A stretch of 64,000 bases of DNA from Polynucleobacter sp. MG-6-Vaara-E2 (GTDB lineage: Bacteria > Pseudomonadota > Gammaproteobacteria > Burkholderiales > Burkholderiaceae). Made by a program: the position numbers and the translations under genes. Positions 53,760 to 63,196 of this stretch are shown in pieces. The notes below the pieces were generated by a model. The model saw only the letters and a program-made list of their open reading frames with translations, was not told the origin of the DNA and searched no databases. The stretch spans positions 930,001 to 994,000 of the forward strand of contig NZ_CP061303.1 of NCBI RefSeq assembly GCF_018687695.1, in the 5' to 3' direction. Numbering within the stretch: position 1 is the first letter of the stretch; each line of letters starts with the position of its first letter.

Positions 53760-54878
53760 TCAAATGATTTTGACGGGCACTCTAGGGGCTACAGCGCAGA
53801 GTAATTCGTATCCAATGGTATCGCTCATATGCGCAACTTGATCCACAGGCACTTGATCACCCCAAAGCTGAACAACACTTCCAATCTTTGCACGTGGGGC
53901 ATTACGCAAATCCACAGTGAGCATATCCATCGAAACACGGCCAACGATAGGACAGATCACACCGCCAGACTTGCCATCATGAATCCAAACTGGTGTGCCA
54001 TCCTTAGCATGTCGCGGATATCCATCAGCATAGCCACAAGCAACAACACCCACTCTCATTGGCTCTAATGCAACATAACGACCACCATAACCAATGCGTT
54101 CACCCGCTTGCAATTCTTGAATACCAATGATTTCACTGTGCAATTGCATTACCGCTTTAAGATGAGCGTCTTCAATATCGGCATGCAAACCTGTCGGTGA
54201 CGCCCCATAGAGCATGATGCCTGGGCGAACCCAGTCACCTAATGCGTTACGATGCCATAAAATTGCTGCAGAGTTTGCCAAGGAAGTTGGGCCTTCTAGG
54301 CCCTCAATGGTTTGATTAAATAATTCTTGTTGACTACCAACAGTAGGCTGCTGGCTCACCTGATCGGCATTGGCAAAGTGGGTCATATGATGCATGCGAT
54401 ATCCTGCAGCATGCAATCGATGAAAAGCGGTTCTGTATGCAGCCGGTTTCAGACCTAAGCGATTCATGCCGGTATTCATTTTCAGAAAGACACTAGTTGG
54501 CTTGTGGACTTTATCCGCGTAGCGCTCTAGCCATTCGATCTGGGCTTCAGAATGGACCACTAAATCACAATGCAATTCCTGAGCCAGATCCAATTCATTT
54601 TCATGAAATAAGCCCTCCAGGAGCAAAATGCGACCTTCCCAGCCATGCTCTCTGAGCCAGGCAGCATCTTGGATATCTAGTAGCGCAAAACCATCGGTAG
54701 ATGCCAAACCCTTGAGGGCGGCATCAAAACAGTGGCCATATGCCCGAGCCTTGATGACAGCCCAAATTTTGGACTCCGGGGCAAGCCCTCGAACCCGGTT
54801 TAAGTTATGCTGAAAGGCCTGTGTATGAATAGATGCCAAAATTGGTCTATTAATCAAACTATTAGCCGAAGCACCCAT
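53760..54878 (-). CDS. alr: Alanine racemase
   Basis: 372 residues. The PLP lysine is near residue 43 in WAVIKARAYGH (usual KANAYGH, here an Arg replaces the Asn). The catalytic Tyr lies in ERIGYGGRYVAL with GYADGYPR following, and GRVSMDMLTVDL near the C-terminus. It makes D-alanine for peptidoglycan. I chose the ATG at 54878 because a strong AGGAGGGG sits seven bases upstream; the longer reading to 54896 spans it. It is divergent from lplT. Confidence 0.94.
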   Translation of the reverse strand: MGASANSLINRPILASIHTQAFQHNLNRVRGLAPESKIWAVIKARAYGHCFDAALKGLASTDGFALLDIQDAAWLREHGWEGRILLLEGLFHENELDLAQELHCDLVVHSEAQIEWLERYADKVHKPTSVFLKMNTGMNRLGLKPAAYRTAFHRLHAAGYRMHHMTHFANADQVSQQPTVGSQQELFNQTIEGLEGPTSLANSAAILWHRNALGDWVRPGIMLYGASPTGLHADIEDAHLKAVMQLHSEIIGIQELQAGERIGYGGRYVALEPMRVGVVACGYADGYPRHAKDGTPVWIHDGKSGGVICPIVGRVSMDMLTVDLRNAPRAKIGSVVQLWGDQVPVDQVAHMSDTIGYELLCAVAPRVPVKII

Positions 54879-54928
54879 TTCTACCCCTCCTTTCATGTTT
54901 TAATTGTATTAATGACTAGATTGTACGA

Positions 54929-56248
54929 ATGAACCGTAGTTTTTACATCATTATGGCGGCGCAATTTTTTTCGTCGCTTGCTGATAACGCCCTGCTAATT
55001 GCAGCAATTGCCCTATTGGCCCAGCTTAGCGCTCCGGCCTGGATGACCCCTTTACTCAAATTATTCTTTGTATTGTCCTACGTGCTGCTTGCAGCATTCG
55101 TAGGGGCTTTTGCAGACTCCCGCCCCAAGGGTAACGTCATGTTCATTACAAACACTATTAAGTTTGTTGGCTGCGTGGCGATGCTCTTTGGTGGACACCC
55201 ATTACTCTCTTACGCAATCGTTGGTCTTGGAGCTGCTGCATATTCACCAGCGAAATACGGAATCCTCACTGAATTGCTCCCACCTGAAAAATTAGTCGCA
55301 GCCAATGGCTGGATTGAAGGTCTTACTGTTGGCTCCATTATTTTGGGAACGGTAATGGGTGGTGTACTGATCAGCAGCACTGTTTCTCAAAGCCTCTTGG
55401 CCTTAGATATCCCAAGCATGGATACCGGTATCGATACTCCAGCCGAGTCTGCCATCCTGATCATCATGATGATTTATGTCATCGCCGCCCTCATAAACCT
55501 CAAGATCCCCGATACTGGCGCTCGCTATGTTTCTCAAAAAACCAATCCAGTAGCACTCATTAAGGATTTCGCGATTTGCTTTAAGACTCTTTGGGATGAT
55601 CGCCTCGGACAAATCTCCTTAGCGGTAACTACCTTATTTTGGGGTGCTGGTGCAACCTTGCAGTTTATTGTAATTAAATGGGCACAAGTCGCTCTGCACA
55701 TGACACTCTCTCAAGGCGCAATCTTGCAAGCAATCTCTGCTGTAGGTGTGGCTGGCGGTGCTGTATGGGCTGCATGGCGCGTCCCCTTACGTAATTCACT
55801 TAACGTCCTGCCTTATGGCATTGCTATGGGACTCGTTGTCTGCGTGATGGCGATTTATAACTCTGACATGCTCCCTGCTGCGACTCTATTTAGTATTGGC
55901 AAATTACAAGTGAACTTAAATCTTTTGCCAGCATATTCTTTGCTCATTTTGGTAGGCTGGTTAGCAGGATATTTTGTAGTGCCGATGAATGCACTTTTAC
56001 AGCATCGTGGTCACGTATTGATGTCTGCTGGCCATTCAATTGCAGTGCAAAACTTTAATGAAAATATTTCTGTTTTAGCAATGTTAGCAATCTACTCATT
56101 ACTGATCTGGCTCGATCTACCAGTTCAATATGTGATTATTGGCTTTGGCTTGGTAGTGAGCCTAATCATGTGGATGGTGATTCAGCGTCATGTTCGCAAC
56201 CAAGCAGAGTATGACTCGATGCATCTCATCGGCGAACATAAGCACTAA
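54929..56248 (+). CDS. lplT: Lysophospholipid transporter LplT (MFS)
   Basis: 439 residues with about twelve membrane helices. Segments such as FFSSLADNALLIAA near residue 13, SPAKYGILTELLPPEKLVAANGWIEG and VPMNALLQHRGH match LplT of the major facilitator superfamily. In E. coli LplT flips lysophospholipids inward for re-acylation by Aas. No aas partner is adjacent in this window. It is divergent from alr. Confidence 0.92.
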   Translation: MNRSFYIIMAAQFFSSLADNALLIAAIALLAQLSAPAWMTPLLKLFFVLSYVLLAAFVGAFADSRPKGNVMFITNTIKFVGCVAMLFGGHPLLSYAIVGLGAAAYSPAKYGILTELLPPEKLVAANGWIEGLTVGSIILGTVMGGVLISSTVSQSLLALDIPSMDTGIDTPAESAILIIMMIYVIAALINLKIPDTGARYVSQKTNPVALIKDFAICFKTLWDDRLGQISLAVTTLFWGAGATLQFIVIKWAQVALHMTLSQGAILQAISAVGVAGGAVWAAWRVPLRNSLNVLPYGIAMGLVVCVMAIYNSDMLPAATLFSIGKLQVNLNLLPAYSLLILVGWLAGYFVVPMNALLQHRGHVLMSAGHSIAVQNFNENISVLAMLAIYSLLIWLDLPVQYVIIGFGLVVSLIMWMVIQRHVRNQAEYDSMHLIGEHKH

Positions 56249-56262
56249 GACTTCGCTGATTA

Positions 56263-56787
56263 CTAAATGTTTTGAAGTACGGATTTAGCCAGCAACAGAT
56301 CTTGCCAGAGCATGGCCTTCTCTTTGGACTTCGTTGCGAGCTGAGCAAGATCAAAACTAGCAACTACTGGTATCTCATCGTCGTTTCCAGTATTTAATGC
56401 CAGGATGGTCTCACGCAATTGCGGCAATGGATCACGCTCACCAGTAATCTTTTGTGCAGTTGGTCCACCAAAAGCGAATGCAACTACCGGCATGCCATTT
56501 TCAGGTAACTGAATTTTAGAAAGGTTGTCACCGGGGTTTTTCCATGACCACTCATTACTCGCCAATCCCAGAACTCGAATCAGATTCTGAAACAATAATT
56601 GAGCATCACCTAGAGGTTGAGCTCCAAAGAACCACCAATGGGCTCTTGGAGCATTTGGAGTGTGACCTACAGCAGCCTCTTCCGTTGCTACAGGATTGCT
56701 AGAGACTGCCTCAGGAGCAGTCCCGTCACGGGCGACCCACTCGGTAATCCCCATCTCTTTTAAGAAGCTTGAATGCGTATTGCTCAT
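56263..56787 (-). CDS. Degenerate uracil-DNA-glycosylase-fold protein, candidate psi (HolD)-like subunit
   Basis: 174 residues, no cysteine. The N-terminus FLKEMGITEWVARD resembles E. coli HolD (QLGITQWSLR). FFGAQPLGDAQ at 53-63, GDAQLLFQNLIRVLGL, VVAFAFGGPTAQKITG and VVASFDLAQLATKSKEKAMLWQDL line up with motif A, the helix after it, the middle strand and motif B of family-4 uracil-DNA glycosylases. But the catalytic motifs and Fe-S cysteines are gone. HolD itself has a UDG-like fold, and E. coli holD sits beside rimI, as here. Its ATG overlaps the rimI stop (ATGA). It may instead be an inactive UDG remnant. Confidence 0.55.
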   Translation of the reverse strand: MSNTHSSFLKEMGITEWVARDGTAPEAVSSNPVATEEAAVGHTPNAPRAHWWFFGAQPLGDAQLLFQNLIRVLGLASNEWSWKNPGDNLSKIQLPENGMPVVAFAFGGPTAQKITGERDPLPQLRETILALNTGNDDEIPVVASFDLAQLATKSKEKAMLWQDLLLAKSVLQNI

Positions 56788-57311
56788 GCCTCTAGCTTAA
56801 TCGATTTAGCCATCACAAGCGCATCTTCCCGATCACCCGACCCTGGATTGGCAGGATAATAGTTTTTACGGACACCAATTTGCTCGTAACCCAGTTTTTG
56901 GTAGAGCGCTAAGGCTGATTCGTTAGTTGGTCTAACCTCCAAAATGATGCGGGGCATGTTTTGTTGGGCTGCTACACCCTCAATGGCCGCCATCATGCGA
57001 GATCCTATTCCTAACTTGCGCAGCTTTGGTGAAACCGTAATGTTAAGCAGATGTAGCTCATCTACCGCAGGAAATAAGATGCAGTAAGCCCAAAGAACAG
57101 ATGGGTCTAAAAAGGTTCCAGTCTGTGTATTGTTTTGATCAGTTTGCGGTCGAATACAGTAAGCCCAATGACCGGCTGCCAATGAATCTGAGAAATTGCC
57201 CCTGGTCCACGGATGAATGTGCGATACAGCTTCAATAGCAAGCACCTCATCTAGGTCGGCCACATGCATCGGCATAAAGGACAGCTCAGCTCCATTTTGC
57301 TTTACAGCCAT
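56784..57311 (-). CDS. rimI: Ribosomal protein S18 alanine N-acetyltransferase
   Basis: A GNAT acetyltransferase of 175 residues. The acetyl-CoA loop is in LRKLGIGSRMM; EVRPTNESALALYQKLGYEQIGVRKNYY is the RimI C-terminal signature. It acetylates the N-terminus of S18. It overlaps tsaB by one base (TAATG) and the psi-like gene by four (ATGA), so all three are translated coupled. Confidence 0.94.
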   Translation of the reverse strand: MAVKQNGAELSFMPMHVADLDEVLAIEAVSHIHPWTRGNFSDSLAAGHWAYCIRPQTDQNNTQTGTFLDPSVLWAYCILFPAVDELHLLNITVSPKLRKLGIGSRMMAAIEGVAAQQNMPRIILEVRPTNESALALYQKLGYEQIGVRKNYYPANPGSGDREDALVMAKSIKLEA

Positions 57312-58042
57312 TACTGCTGAACCTTTTTAAAAGCAATTTCTCGCTCATCAGTTGTTAAAGCAACCTTATTGCGAACATAAAGCGGCTCCAAATCAGTAAC
57401 CGAAATTTGCCGACCTAAGGTCATCATCTCTTTAGCGCAATCCAAAATACCTAATGCACTAATACTGACATCTGGATCGAGGCAATCAAGGGGTAATGAA
57501 TGATTCATAAACAGCCTATCGCCATAAGCTTTAACGGCGCTACCTGCGATATAGCCAACGCCATCCAATTGAATCTCTTCTGGCTTAGTTAGATGAATAT
57601 CCCCCAATCGCTTGGACAATCCTGCTGAATTTTCGGTCTCATACTTTGCCCAGTAAATTTCATCTATACGAGCATCAATAGCAACAACAAAATAGACTGG
57701 CTTGATCTTGGTAAATTGTTTCGTTGTAATTACTTGAGCAGCAATGGCATCCAAACTAGCAACTGGCACAACCGATACATTTGCAGCGATTGCAAGACCC
57801 TGAACTACTGCAACCCCTAATCTCACCCCCGTAAATGCACCGGGACCAATACCAACTGCAATGGCATCAAGCGTAGAGAGCGCTTGGTTTGATGCTCTGA
57901 GTAAATCCTCGATCCATGGAAGTAAAAGTTGGCTAGCGCCAGCCGACACTAATTCGTGTCGGAGTTCAGGCGCTTTATCACCTAAAGACAAAGCCACCGA
58001 ACACCACGCTGACGAGGTATCGATGGCCAATATTCGCGTCAA
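57311..58042 (-). CDS. tsaB: tRNA threonylcarbamoyladenosine protein TsaB
   Basis: 243 residues. An ASKHA fold begins ILAIDTSSAWCSVALS; IAVGIGPGAFTGVRLGV and LASLDAIAAQ-type segments are conserved. TsaB works with TsaD and TsaE to make t6A on tRNA. The start is a TTG at 58042, with GAG nine bases upstream; no ATG is available nearby. It overlaps rimI. The tsaB-rimI order is common in proteobacteria. Confidence 0.9.
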   Translation of the reverse strand: MTRILAIDTSSAWCSVALSLGDKAPELRHELVSAGASQLLLPWIEDLLRASNQALSTLDAIAVGIGPGAFTGVRLGVAVVQGLAIAANVSVVPVASLDAIAAQVITTKQFTKIKPVYFVVAIDARIDEIYWAKYETENSAGLSKRLGDIHLTKPEEIQLDGVGYIAGSAVKAYGDRLFMNHSLPLDCLDPDVSISALGILDCAKEMMTLGRQISVTDLEPLYVRNKVALTTDEREIAFKKVQQ

Positions 58043-58078
58043 TTCAGACTCGCTTGTTTATTTGGCTAGAAACCCAAA

Positions 58079-58546
58079 TTATGAACGCAATCCTGCAATT
58101 ACTTCCGGTGGCGCTTGTACCAACTCAATCAGGACACCTTCACCACTGATGGGAAAGTCATCATTACCCTTAGGGTGAACAAAAGTGATATCGTGTCCGC
58201 CCGCACCCTTACGAATACCGCCCGGAGCAAAGCGCAGGCCATTGGCTGATAGCCACTCCACGGCCTTAGGCAGATCATCCACCCATAAACCAATATGGTT
58301 GAGCGGTGTTTGGTGAACCGCAGGCTTTTTATTAATATCCAAGGGTTGCATAAGATCAACTTCAACCTCATTTACCCCTGTGCCTATCGCACAAATATCC
58401 TCATCAACGTTTTCACGCTCTGAGACAAAAGTGCTCTTGTATTCAAAGCCGAGCATATCGACCCAGAGTTTCTTGAGGCGATCCTTATTCTCACCACCAA
58501 TTGCAATTTGCTGAATACCTAAAATTTTGAATGGCTTAGCTGTCAT
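58079..58546 (-). CDS. VOC-family protein, methylmalonyl-CoA epimerase-like
   Basis: 155 residues, two VOC half-domains. LNHIGLWVDDL (His84), RKGAGGHDITFVHPKGN and GVLIELVQAP (Glu141) match the C-terminal half of methylmalonyl-CoA epimerase. In the N-terminal half the expected DHI is QQI (about 12-14), so the first metal His is Gln. Placement next to pccA, pccB, meaB and mutase supports an epimerase role. I chose the ATG at 58546, with AGGA five bases upstream, over one two codons earlier. It ends the operon. Confidence 0.72.
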   Translation of the reverse strand: MTAKPFKILGIQQIAIGGENKDRLKKLWVDMLGFEYKSTFVSERENVDEDICAIGTGVNEVEVDLMQPLDINKKPAVHQTPLNHIGLWVDDLPKAVEWLSANGLRFAPGGIRKGAGGHDITFVHPKGNDDFPISGEGVLIELVQAPPEVIAGLRS

Positions 58547-58557
58547 AATCATCCTGC

Positions 58558-60594
58558 TTATTCAAAACGAATGATGAGTTGATCAACCGCCAAGCTGTCA
58601 CCCTCTATAGCGCAGATCTCAGAAACTACGCCATCTTGAGCTGCCGAAATGGTATTTTCCATTTTCATTGCTTCTATAGAGGCAAGCTTTTGACCGGCAG
58701 TAACCGCTTCACCAACCTTGACTGCGATCTTGGTTAATAAGCCTGGCATTGGAGACATGACTAACTTCGATGTATCTGGCGGCAACTTCACAGGCATACG
58801 ACGTTGCAACTCTGCTCCGAGGGGGCTGAGCACCATACATTCATAATGCGCGCCATCGAGTACCAGATAGTAACGAACGCCTTTACGCTCTACTTGGGTT
58901 GTTACCTTGCTGGTGCGATTAATGGTTGCATGCAAAGCAAGCTGTCCTGGACGCCAATTGCTCTCAATGTCATAACGACTGACGCCATCAGCATCATCAA
59001 TATAAACAGAGTAAATGCCGTCTTTTAGTTCAATGCGTACCGGCTCTTCATATGGATCATTCATCGAGCCCGTCTTTTTGCCGGTCACTACAACAAATTT
59101 CTTGGCTATCACCATCTCATGACCAGCCAATTGACCGTCAATCATCTTGATGTGCTCAAGATAGCGATAACGCATGAATGCCGCTAAGGCAGCAAGGCGC
59201 TTCGGATCTGCAGGTTGCACAGAATCTTTCTTGAAGCCTTCTGGGTACTCCTCTGCAATAAAGCCAGTGGTGAAATCGCCGTTTACAAAACGAGGATGTT
59301 GCAATAAAGCAGCTTGGAATGGGATATTCGAATGAATACCGCGAATCACAAAGTCATTTAATGCCGAGCGCATTTTCTCAATTGCCTCTGTACGATCTTT
59401 ACCGTGGACGATTAATTTCGCAATCATGGAGTCGTAATACATCGGAATCTCACCGCCCTCATAAACACCAGTATCGACACGCACCCCATTAACTGACTCT
59501 GGTGGACGATACTTCACTAGACGACCAGTAGATGGCAAGAAGTTGCGGAATGGATCATCGGCATTGATGCGGCACTCCATTGACCAACCATCAAGCTTCA
59601 CATCCTCCTGTTTGAATGCTAGTTTCTCTCCGGCTGCAACGCGAATCATCTGCTCAACCAAATCTAGGCCGGTAATGCTCTCGGTTACTGGATGCTCAAC
59701 CTGCAGGCGGGTGTTCATTTCTAGGAAGTAGAAAGACTTATCCTTACCAACCACAAATTCGACCGTACCAGCTGATTGATAGTTCACCGCTTTAGCGAGG
59801 GCAACCGCTTGTTCGCCCATTGCTTTACGGGTTGCGGGATCAATAAATGGAGATGGCGCCTCTTCGATCACTTTTTGGTGACGACGTTGAATGGAGCAAT
59901 CACGCTCATTCAAATACACCACGTTGCCATGTGAATCGCCCAAGACCTGAATCTCAATATGACGAGGACCTTCCACGAACTTCTCAATAAAGATGCGATC
60001 ATCGCCAAAGCTATTCATTGCTTCGGTCTTACAAGCTGCAAAACCTTCAGCAGCCTCTTTGTCATTGAAGGCAACCCGCAAGCCTTTACCACCGCCACCC
60101 GCTGATGCCTTAATCATGACTGGATAACCAATGCCTTGTGCAATCTTCACCGCCTCTTCATTGGTATCAATCGCTTCGTTATGCCCTGGGATGGTGTTGA
60201 CCTTAGCTTCTAGAGCAAGCTTTTTAGAGGCGATCTTGTCTCCCATTGCTGCAATGGATTGATGCTTAGGCCCAATAAAGACAATACCCTCTTCTTCGCA
60301 ACGTTTAGCAAATTGCTCGTTCTCGGATAAAAATCCATAGCCTGGGTGAACTGCTTCAGCCCCAGTATCTTTACATGCCTGAATGATGCGATCCATCACG
60401 AGATAGGATTCACGTGAAGGTGCAGGTCCAATATAAATCGCTTCGTCGGCCATTTGAACGTGACGCGCCTCTTTATCCGCCTCAGAATAGACGGCAACAG
60501 TCTTAATGCCCATCTTCTGGGCAGTTTTCATGACCCGGCAAGCAATCTCGCCGCGGTTAGCAATCAAAATTTTCTTAAACATTTTCGTAGTCAT
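58558..60594 (-). CDS. pccA: Propionyl-CoA/acyl-CoA carboxylase biotin-containing alpha subunit
   Basis: 678 residues. The biotin carboxylase part begins KILIANRGEIACRV and has the ATP-grasp loop KASAGGGGKGLR near 165 and EMNTRLQVEHPVTE. A BT-type linker domain and a C-terminal biotinyl domain follow, with the biotinylated Lys in EAMKMEN. It carboxylates biotin for transfer to propionyl-CoA by PccB. It lies 13 bases after pccB. The start may be the ATG at 60594 or the one at 60582. Confidence 0.93.
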   Translation of the reverse strand: MTTKMFKKILIANRGEIACRVMKTAQKMGIKTVAVYSEADKEARHVQMADEAIYIGPAPSRESYLVMDRIIQACKDTGAEAVHPGYGFLSENEQFAKRCEEEGIVFIGPKHQSIAAMGDKIASKKLALEAKVNTIPGHNEAIDTNEEAVKIAQGIGYPVMIKASAGGGGKGLRVAFNDKEAAEGFAACKTEAMNSFGDDRIFIEKFVEGPRHIEIQVLGDSHGNVVYLNERDCSIQRRHQKVIEEAPSPFIDPATRKAMGEQAVALAKAVNYQSAGTVEFVVGKDKSFYFLEMNTRLQVEHPVTESITGLDLVEQMIRVAAGEKLAFKQEDVKLDGWSMECRINADDPFRNFLPSTGRLVKYRPPESVNGVRVDTGVYEGGEIPMYYDSMIAKLIVHGKDRTEAIEKMRSALNDFVIRGIHSNIPFQAALLQHPRFVNGDFTTGFIAEEYPEGFKKDSVQPADPKRLAALAAFMRYRYLEHIKMIDGQLAGHEMVIAKKFVVVTGKKTGSMNDPYEEPVRIELKDGIYSVYIDDADGVSRYDIESNWRPGQLALHATINRTSKVTTQVERKGVRYYLVLDGAHYECMVLSPLGAELQRRMPVKLPPDTSKLVMSPMPGLLTKIAVKVGEAVTAGQKLASIEAMKMENTISAAQDGVVSEICAIEGDSLAVDQLIIRFE

Positions 60595-60607
60595 TGTTTG
60601 GGCGCCT

Positions 60608-62140
60608 TTACAGAGGAATGTTGCCGTGTTTACGCGCAGGATTCTTCAACTCTTTATCTTTGAGCATGGCTAGTGAACGAGCAATACGTTTGCGAGTCTC
60701 ATGAGGCAGGATGACGTCATCAATATAGCCACGACGTCCAGCCACGAATGGATTTGCAAATTTCGCCTTGTATTCCGCTTCACGAGCTGCAATCTTCTGT
60801 GGATCAGACTTCTCTTCTCGGAAGATAATTTCTACAGCGCCTTTAGGGCCCATGACAGCAATCTCAGCTGAAGGCCAAGCAAAGTTCACATCGCCACGCA
60901 AATGCTTTGAAGCCATCACATCATAAGCACCACCATAGGCCTTACGAGTAATCAAGGTAACTTTTGGTACGGTGCAATCGGCATAGGCATAGAGCAACTT
61001 AGCGCCATGTTTAATAATGCCGCCATACTCTTGAGCAGTTCCCGGCATAAAGCCTGGTACGTCAACTAAGGTCACCACGGGAATATTAAAAGCATCACAG
61101 AAGCGGACAAAACGCGCTGCTTTGATCGAAGCCTTGATATCTAAGCAACCAGCTAGCACTAGTGGTTGATTGGCAACAATACCAATTGAGCGACCTTCAA
61201 TGCGAGCAAAACCAATCACGATATTTTTGGCATAATCAGGTTGCAGCTCAAAGAACTCACCATCATCCACAATCTTCTCAATCAACTCTTTCATATCGTA
61301 AGGTTGATTTGGATTAGATGGCACCAAAGTATCTAAGGAGAAATCTGGCTCTTCAGTGCGATTTGCGCCCTTTATAAGCGGTGGTTTTTCACGGTTAGAG
61401 AGTGGTAAGTAGTTGAAGAAACGACGCAGCATCATGATTGCGTCCACATCATTATCAAAAGCCAAGTCGCAAACTCCTGACACTGTCGAATGCGTTACGG
61501 CACCACCTAACTCTTCAGAAGTCACATCTTCATGTGTCACAGTTTTGACTACTTCAGGGCCTGTAACAAACATGTAAGAGCTGTCTTTCACCATAAAAAT
61601 GAAGTCAGTCAACGCAGGTGAATACACCGCGCCGCCAGCCGATGGCCCCAGGATTAAGGAAATCTGTGGAATCACACCAGAGGCTGTCACATTGCGCTGG
61701 AAGATCTCGGCATAACCACCCAAGGAAGCGACACCTTCCTGAATACGAGCACCGCCTGAGTCATTTAATCCAATGACTGGAGCACCCACTTTCAGCGCTT
61801 GATCCATGATCTTGCAAATCTTTTCAGCATGAGCTTCGGATAATGAGCCACCAAGAACGGTAAAGTCCTGTGAGAACACAAATACCAAACGACCATTAAT
61901 CATTCCGTAACCGGTAACCACACCATCGCCTGGCACAGTTTGATCACTCATGCCAAAGTCATAGCAACGATGCTCAACGAACATATCCCACTCTTCGAAT
62001 GTGCCAGCATCAAGCAAGAGCTCAATACGCTCACGGGCTGTTAACTTGCCCTTTGCATGCTGAGCCTGAATACGCTTTTGCCCACCGCCTAAGCGTGCTA
62101 GCTCGCGCTTTGCTTCCAGTTGTTGAATGATTTCCTTCAT
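60608..62140 (-). CDS. pccB: Propionyl-CoA carboxylase beta subunit
   Basis: A carboxyltransferase of 510 residues, the usual PccB length. GGGQKRIQAQHAKGKLTARE is the N-terminal signature; the oxyanion region GLNDSGGARIQEGV and the C-terminal half GFMPGTAQEYGGIIKHGAK, AYGGAYDVMASK complete it. It carboxylates propionyl-CoA to methylmalonyl-CoA. I chose the ATG at 62140, with AAGGAG eight bases upstream, over a start at 62164 that would overlap meaB. Confidence 0.95.
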   Translation of the reverse strand: MKEIIQQLEAKRELARLGGGQKRIQAQHAKGKLTARERIELLLDAGTFEEWDMFVEHRCYDFGMSDQTVPGDGVVTGYGMINGRLVFVFSQDFTVLGGSLSEAHAEKICKIMDQALKVGAPVIGLNDSGGARIQEGVASLGGYAEIFQRNVTASGVIPQISLILGPSAGGAVYSPALTDFIFMVKDSSYMFVTGPEVVKTVTHEDVTSEELGGAVTHSTVSGVCDLAFDNDVDAIMMLRRFFNYLPLSNREKPPLIKGANRTEEPDFSLDTLVPSNPNQPYDMKELIEKIVDDGEFFELQPDYAKNIVIGFARIEGRSIGIVANQPLVLAGCLDIKASIKAARFVRFCDAFNIPVVTLVDVPGFMPGTAQEYGGIIKHGAKLLYAYADCTVPKVTLITRKAYGGAYDVMASKHLRGDVNFAWPSAEIAVMGPKGAVEIIFREEKSDPQKIAAREAEYKAKFANPFVAGRRGYIDDVILPHETRKRIARSLAMLKDKELKNPARKHGNIPL

Positions 62141-62150
62141 TACCGACTCC

Positions 62151-63182
62151 TTAGAAAAATTCATGCCCCATGGATTCCAGTAGACGTCTTGCTGCTACTG
62201 AAGGCGCCATGGTTCCTTGATTAACTTGTGCCACTAGACTTGGTAGAAGCGATTGAACCGCTTCGTTACTACGAAATGCATTCTTTAGTCCAGCGTCAAT
62301 GCGGTCCCACATCCAGGCGCCTGCCTGTTGCTTGCGACGGGAATCAAACTTGCCATTGGCTCGCTGGAGCTTTTCGAAATGCGCTACCTTATCCCATAAT
62401 TCAGGAACGCCTTTACCTTCCAGCGCACTTAAAGTCATCACCGTTGGGTGCCAATAATCTTCATTGTGCGAAGCGTGATCTGGATTTCCTTGAAAGCCAA
62501 GCAATCTCAGTGAGCTTGTAATAAACAGTTGCGCCCGCATGGCTGCATCCGGATCGAGATCCACTTTATTGATCACAATCAGATCAGCAATCTCCATCAC
62601 GCCTTTTTTGATTGCCTGCAAATCATCTCCAGCGTTTGGTAACTGCAAGAGCAAAAACATATCAGTCATGCCGGCTACCGCAATTTCACTTTGGCCAACG
62701 CCAACAGTTTCAACAATGATGATGTCAAAGCCAGCAGCTTCAGCGACCAACATTGCTTCACGGGTTTTTTCAGCAACGCCACCTAGTGTTAGTGAAGATG
62801 GGCTCGGACGAATGAATGCGTTCTCGAGAACAGATAGACGCTCCATGCGGGTTTTATCACCCAGAATTGAGCCACCAGATAAGCTTGAGGATGGATCGAT
62901 TGCCAAAACAGCAACACGATGCCCTTTTTCAATTAACTGAAGCCCAAGGGTTTCAATCAGAGTGGACTTTCCAACGCCGGGCACACCAGAAATACCCAAG
63001 CGAAAGGATTTACCCGTTTTAGGTAAGAGCGTATTGAGTACTTCATCAGCACGCTTGCGATGATCTAGACGCGTTGATTCCAGCAATGTAATAACCTTAG
63101 CTAGGGCACGTCGCTGTTTAAGCGATGGTGCACCGGTCAGATCATTTACTAATGCAAGATCAGCGGCTTCGAGCATGCTCAT
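62151..63182 (-). CDS. meaB: MeaB, methylmalonyl-CoA mutase-associated GTPase
   Basis: A G3E-family GTPase of 343 residues. The P-loop GISGVPGVGKST is near 63-74, DPSSSLSGGSILGDKTRM follows, switch region VETVGVGQSE and the NKVDLD base-recognition motif. It guards the mutase, allowing only active B12 to be loaded. It lies 14 bases downstream of the mutase gene. The start is either the ATG at 63182 or the one two codons on. Confidence 0.95.
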   Translation of the reverse strand: MSMLEAADLALVNDLTGAPSLKQRRALAKVITLLESTRLDHRKRADEVLNTLLPKTGKSFRLGISGVPGVGKSTLIETLGLQLIEKGHRVAVLAIDPSSSLSGGSILGDKTRMERLSVLENAFIRPSPSSLTLGGVAEKTREAMLVAEAAGFDIIIVETVGVGQSEIAVAGMTDMFLLLQLPNAGDDLQAIKKGVMEIADLIVINKVDLDPDAAMRAQLFITSSLRLLGFQGNPDHASHNEDYWHPTVMTLSALEGKGVPELWDKVAHFEKLQRANGKFDSRRKQQAGAWMWDRIDAGLKNAFRSNEAVQSLLPSLVAQVNQGTMAPSVAARRLLESMGHEFF

Positions 63183-63196
63183 CAGTCAGTTTTTAA

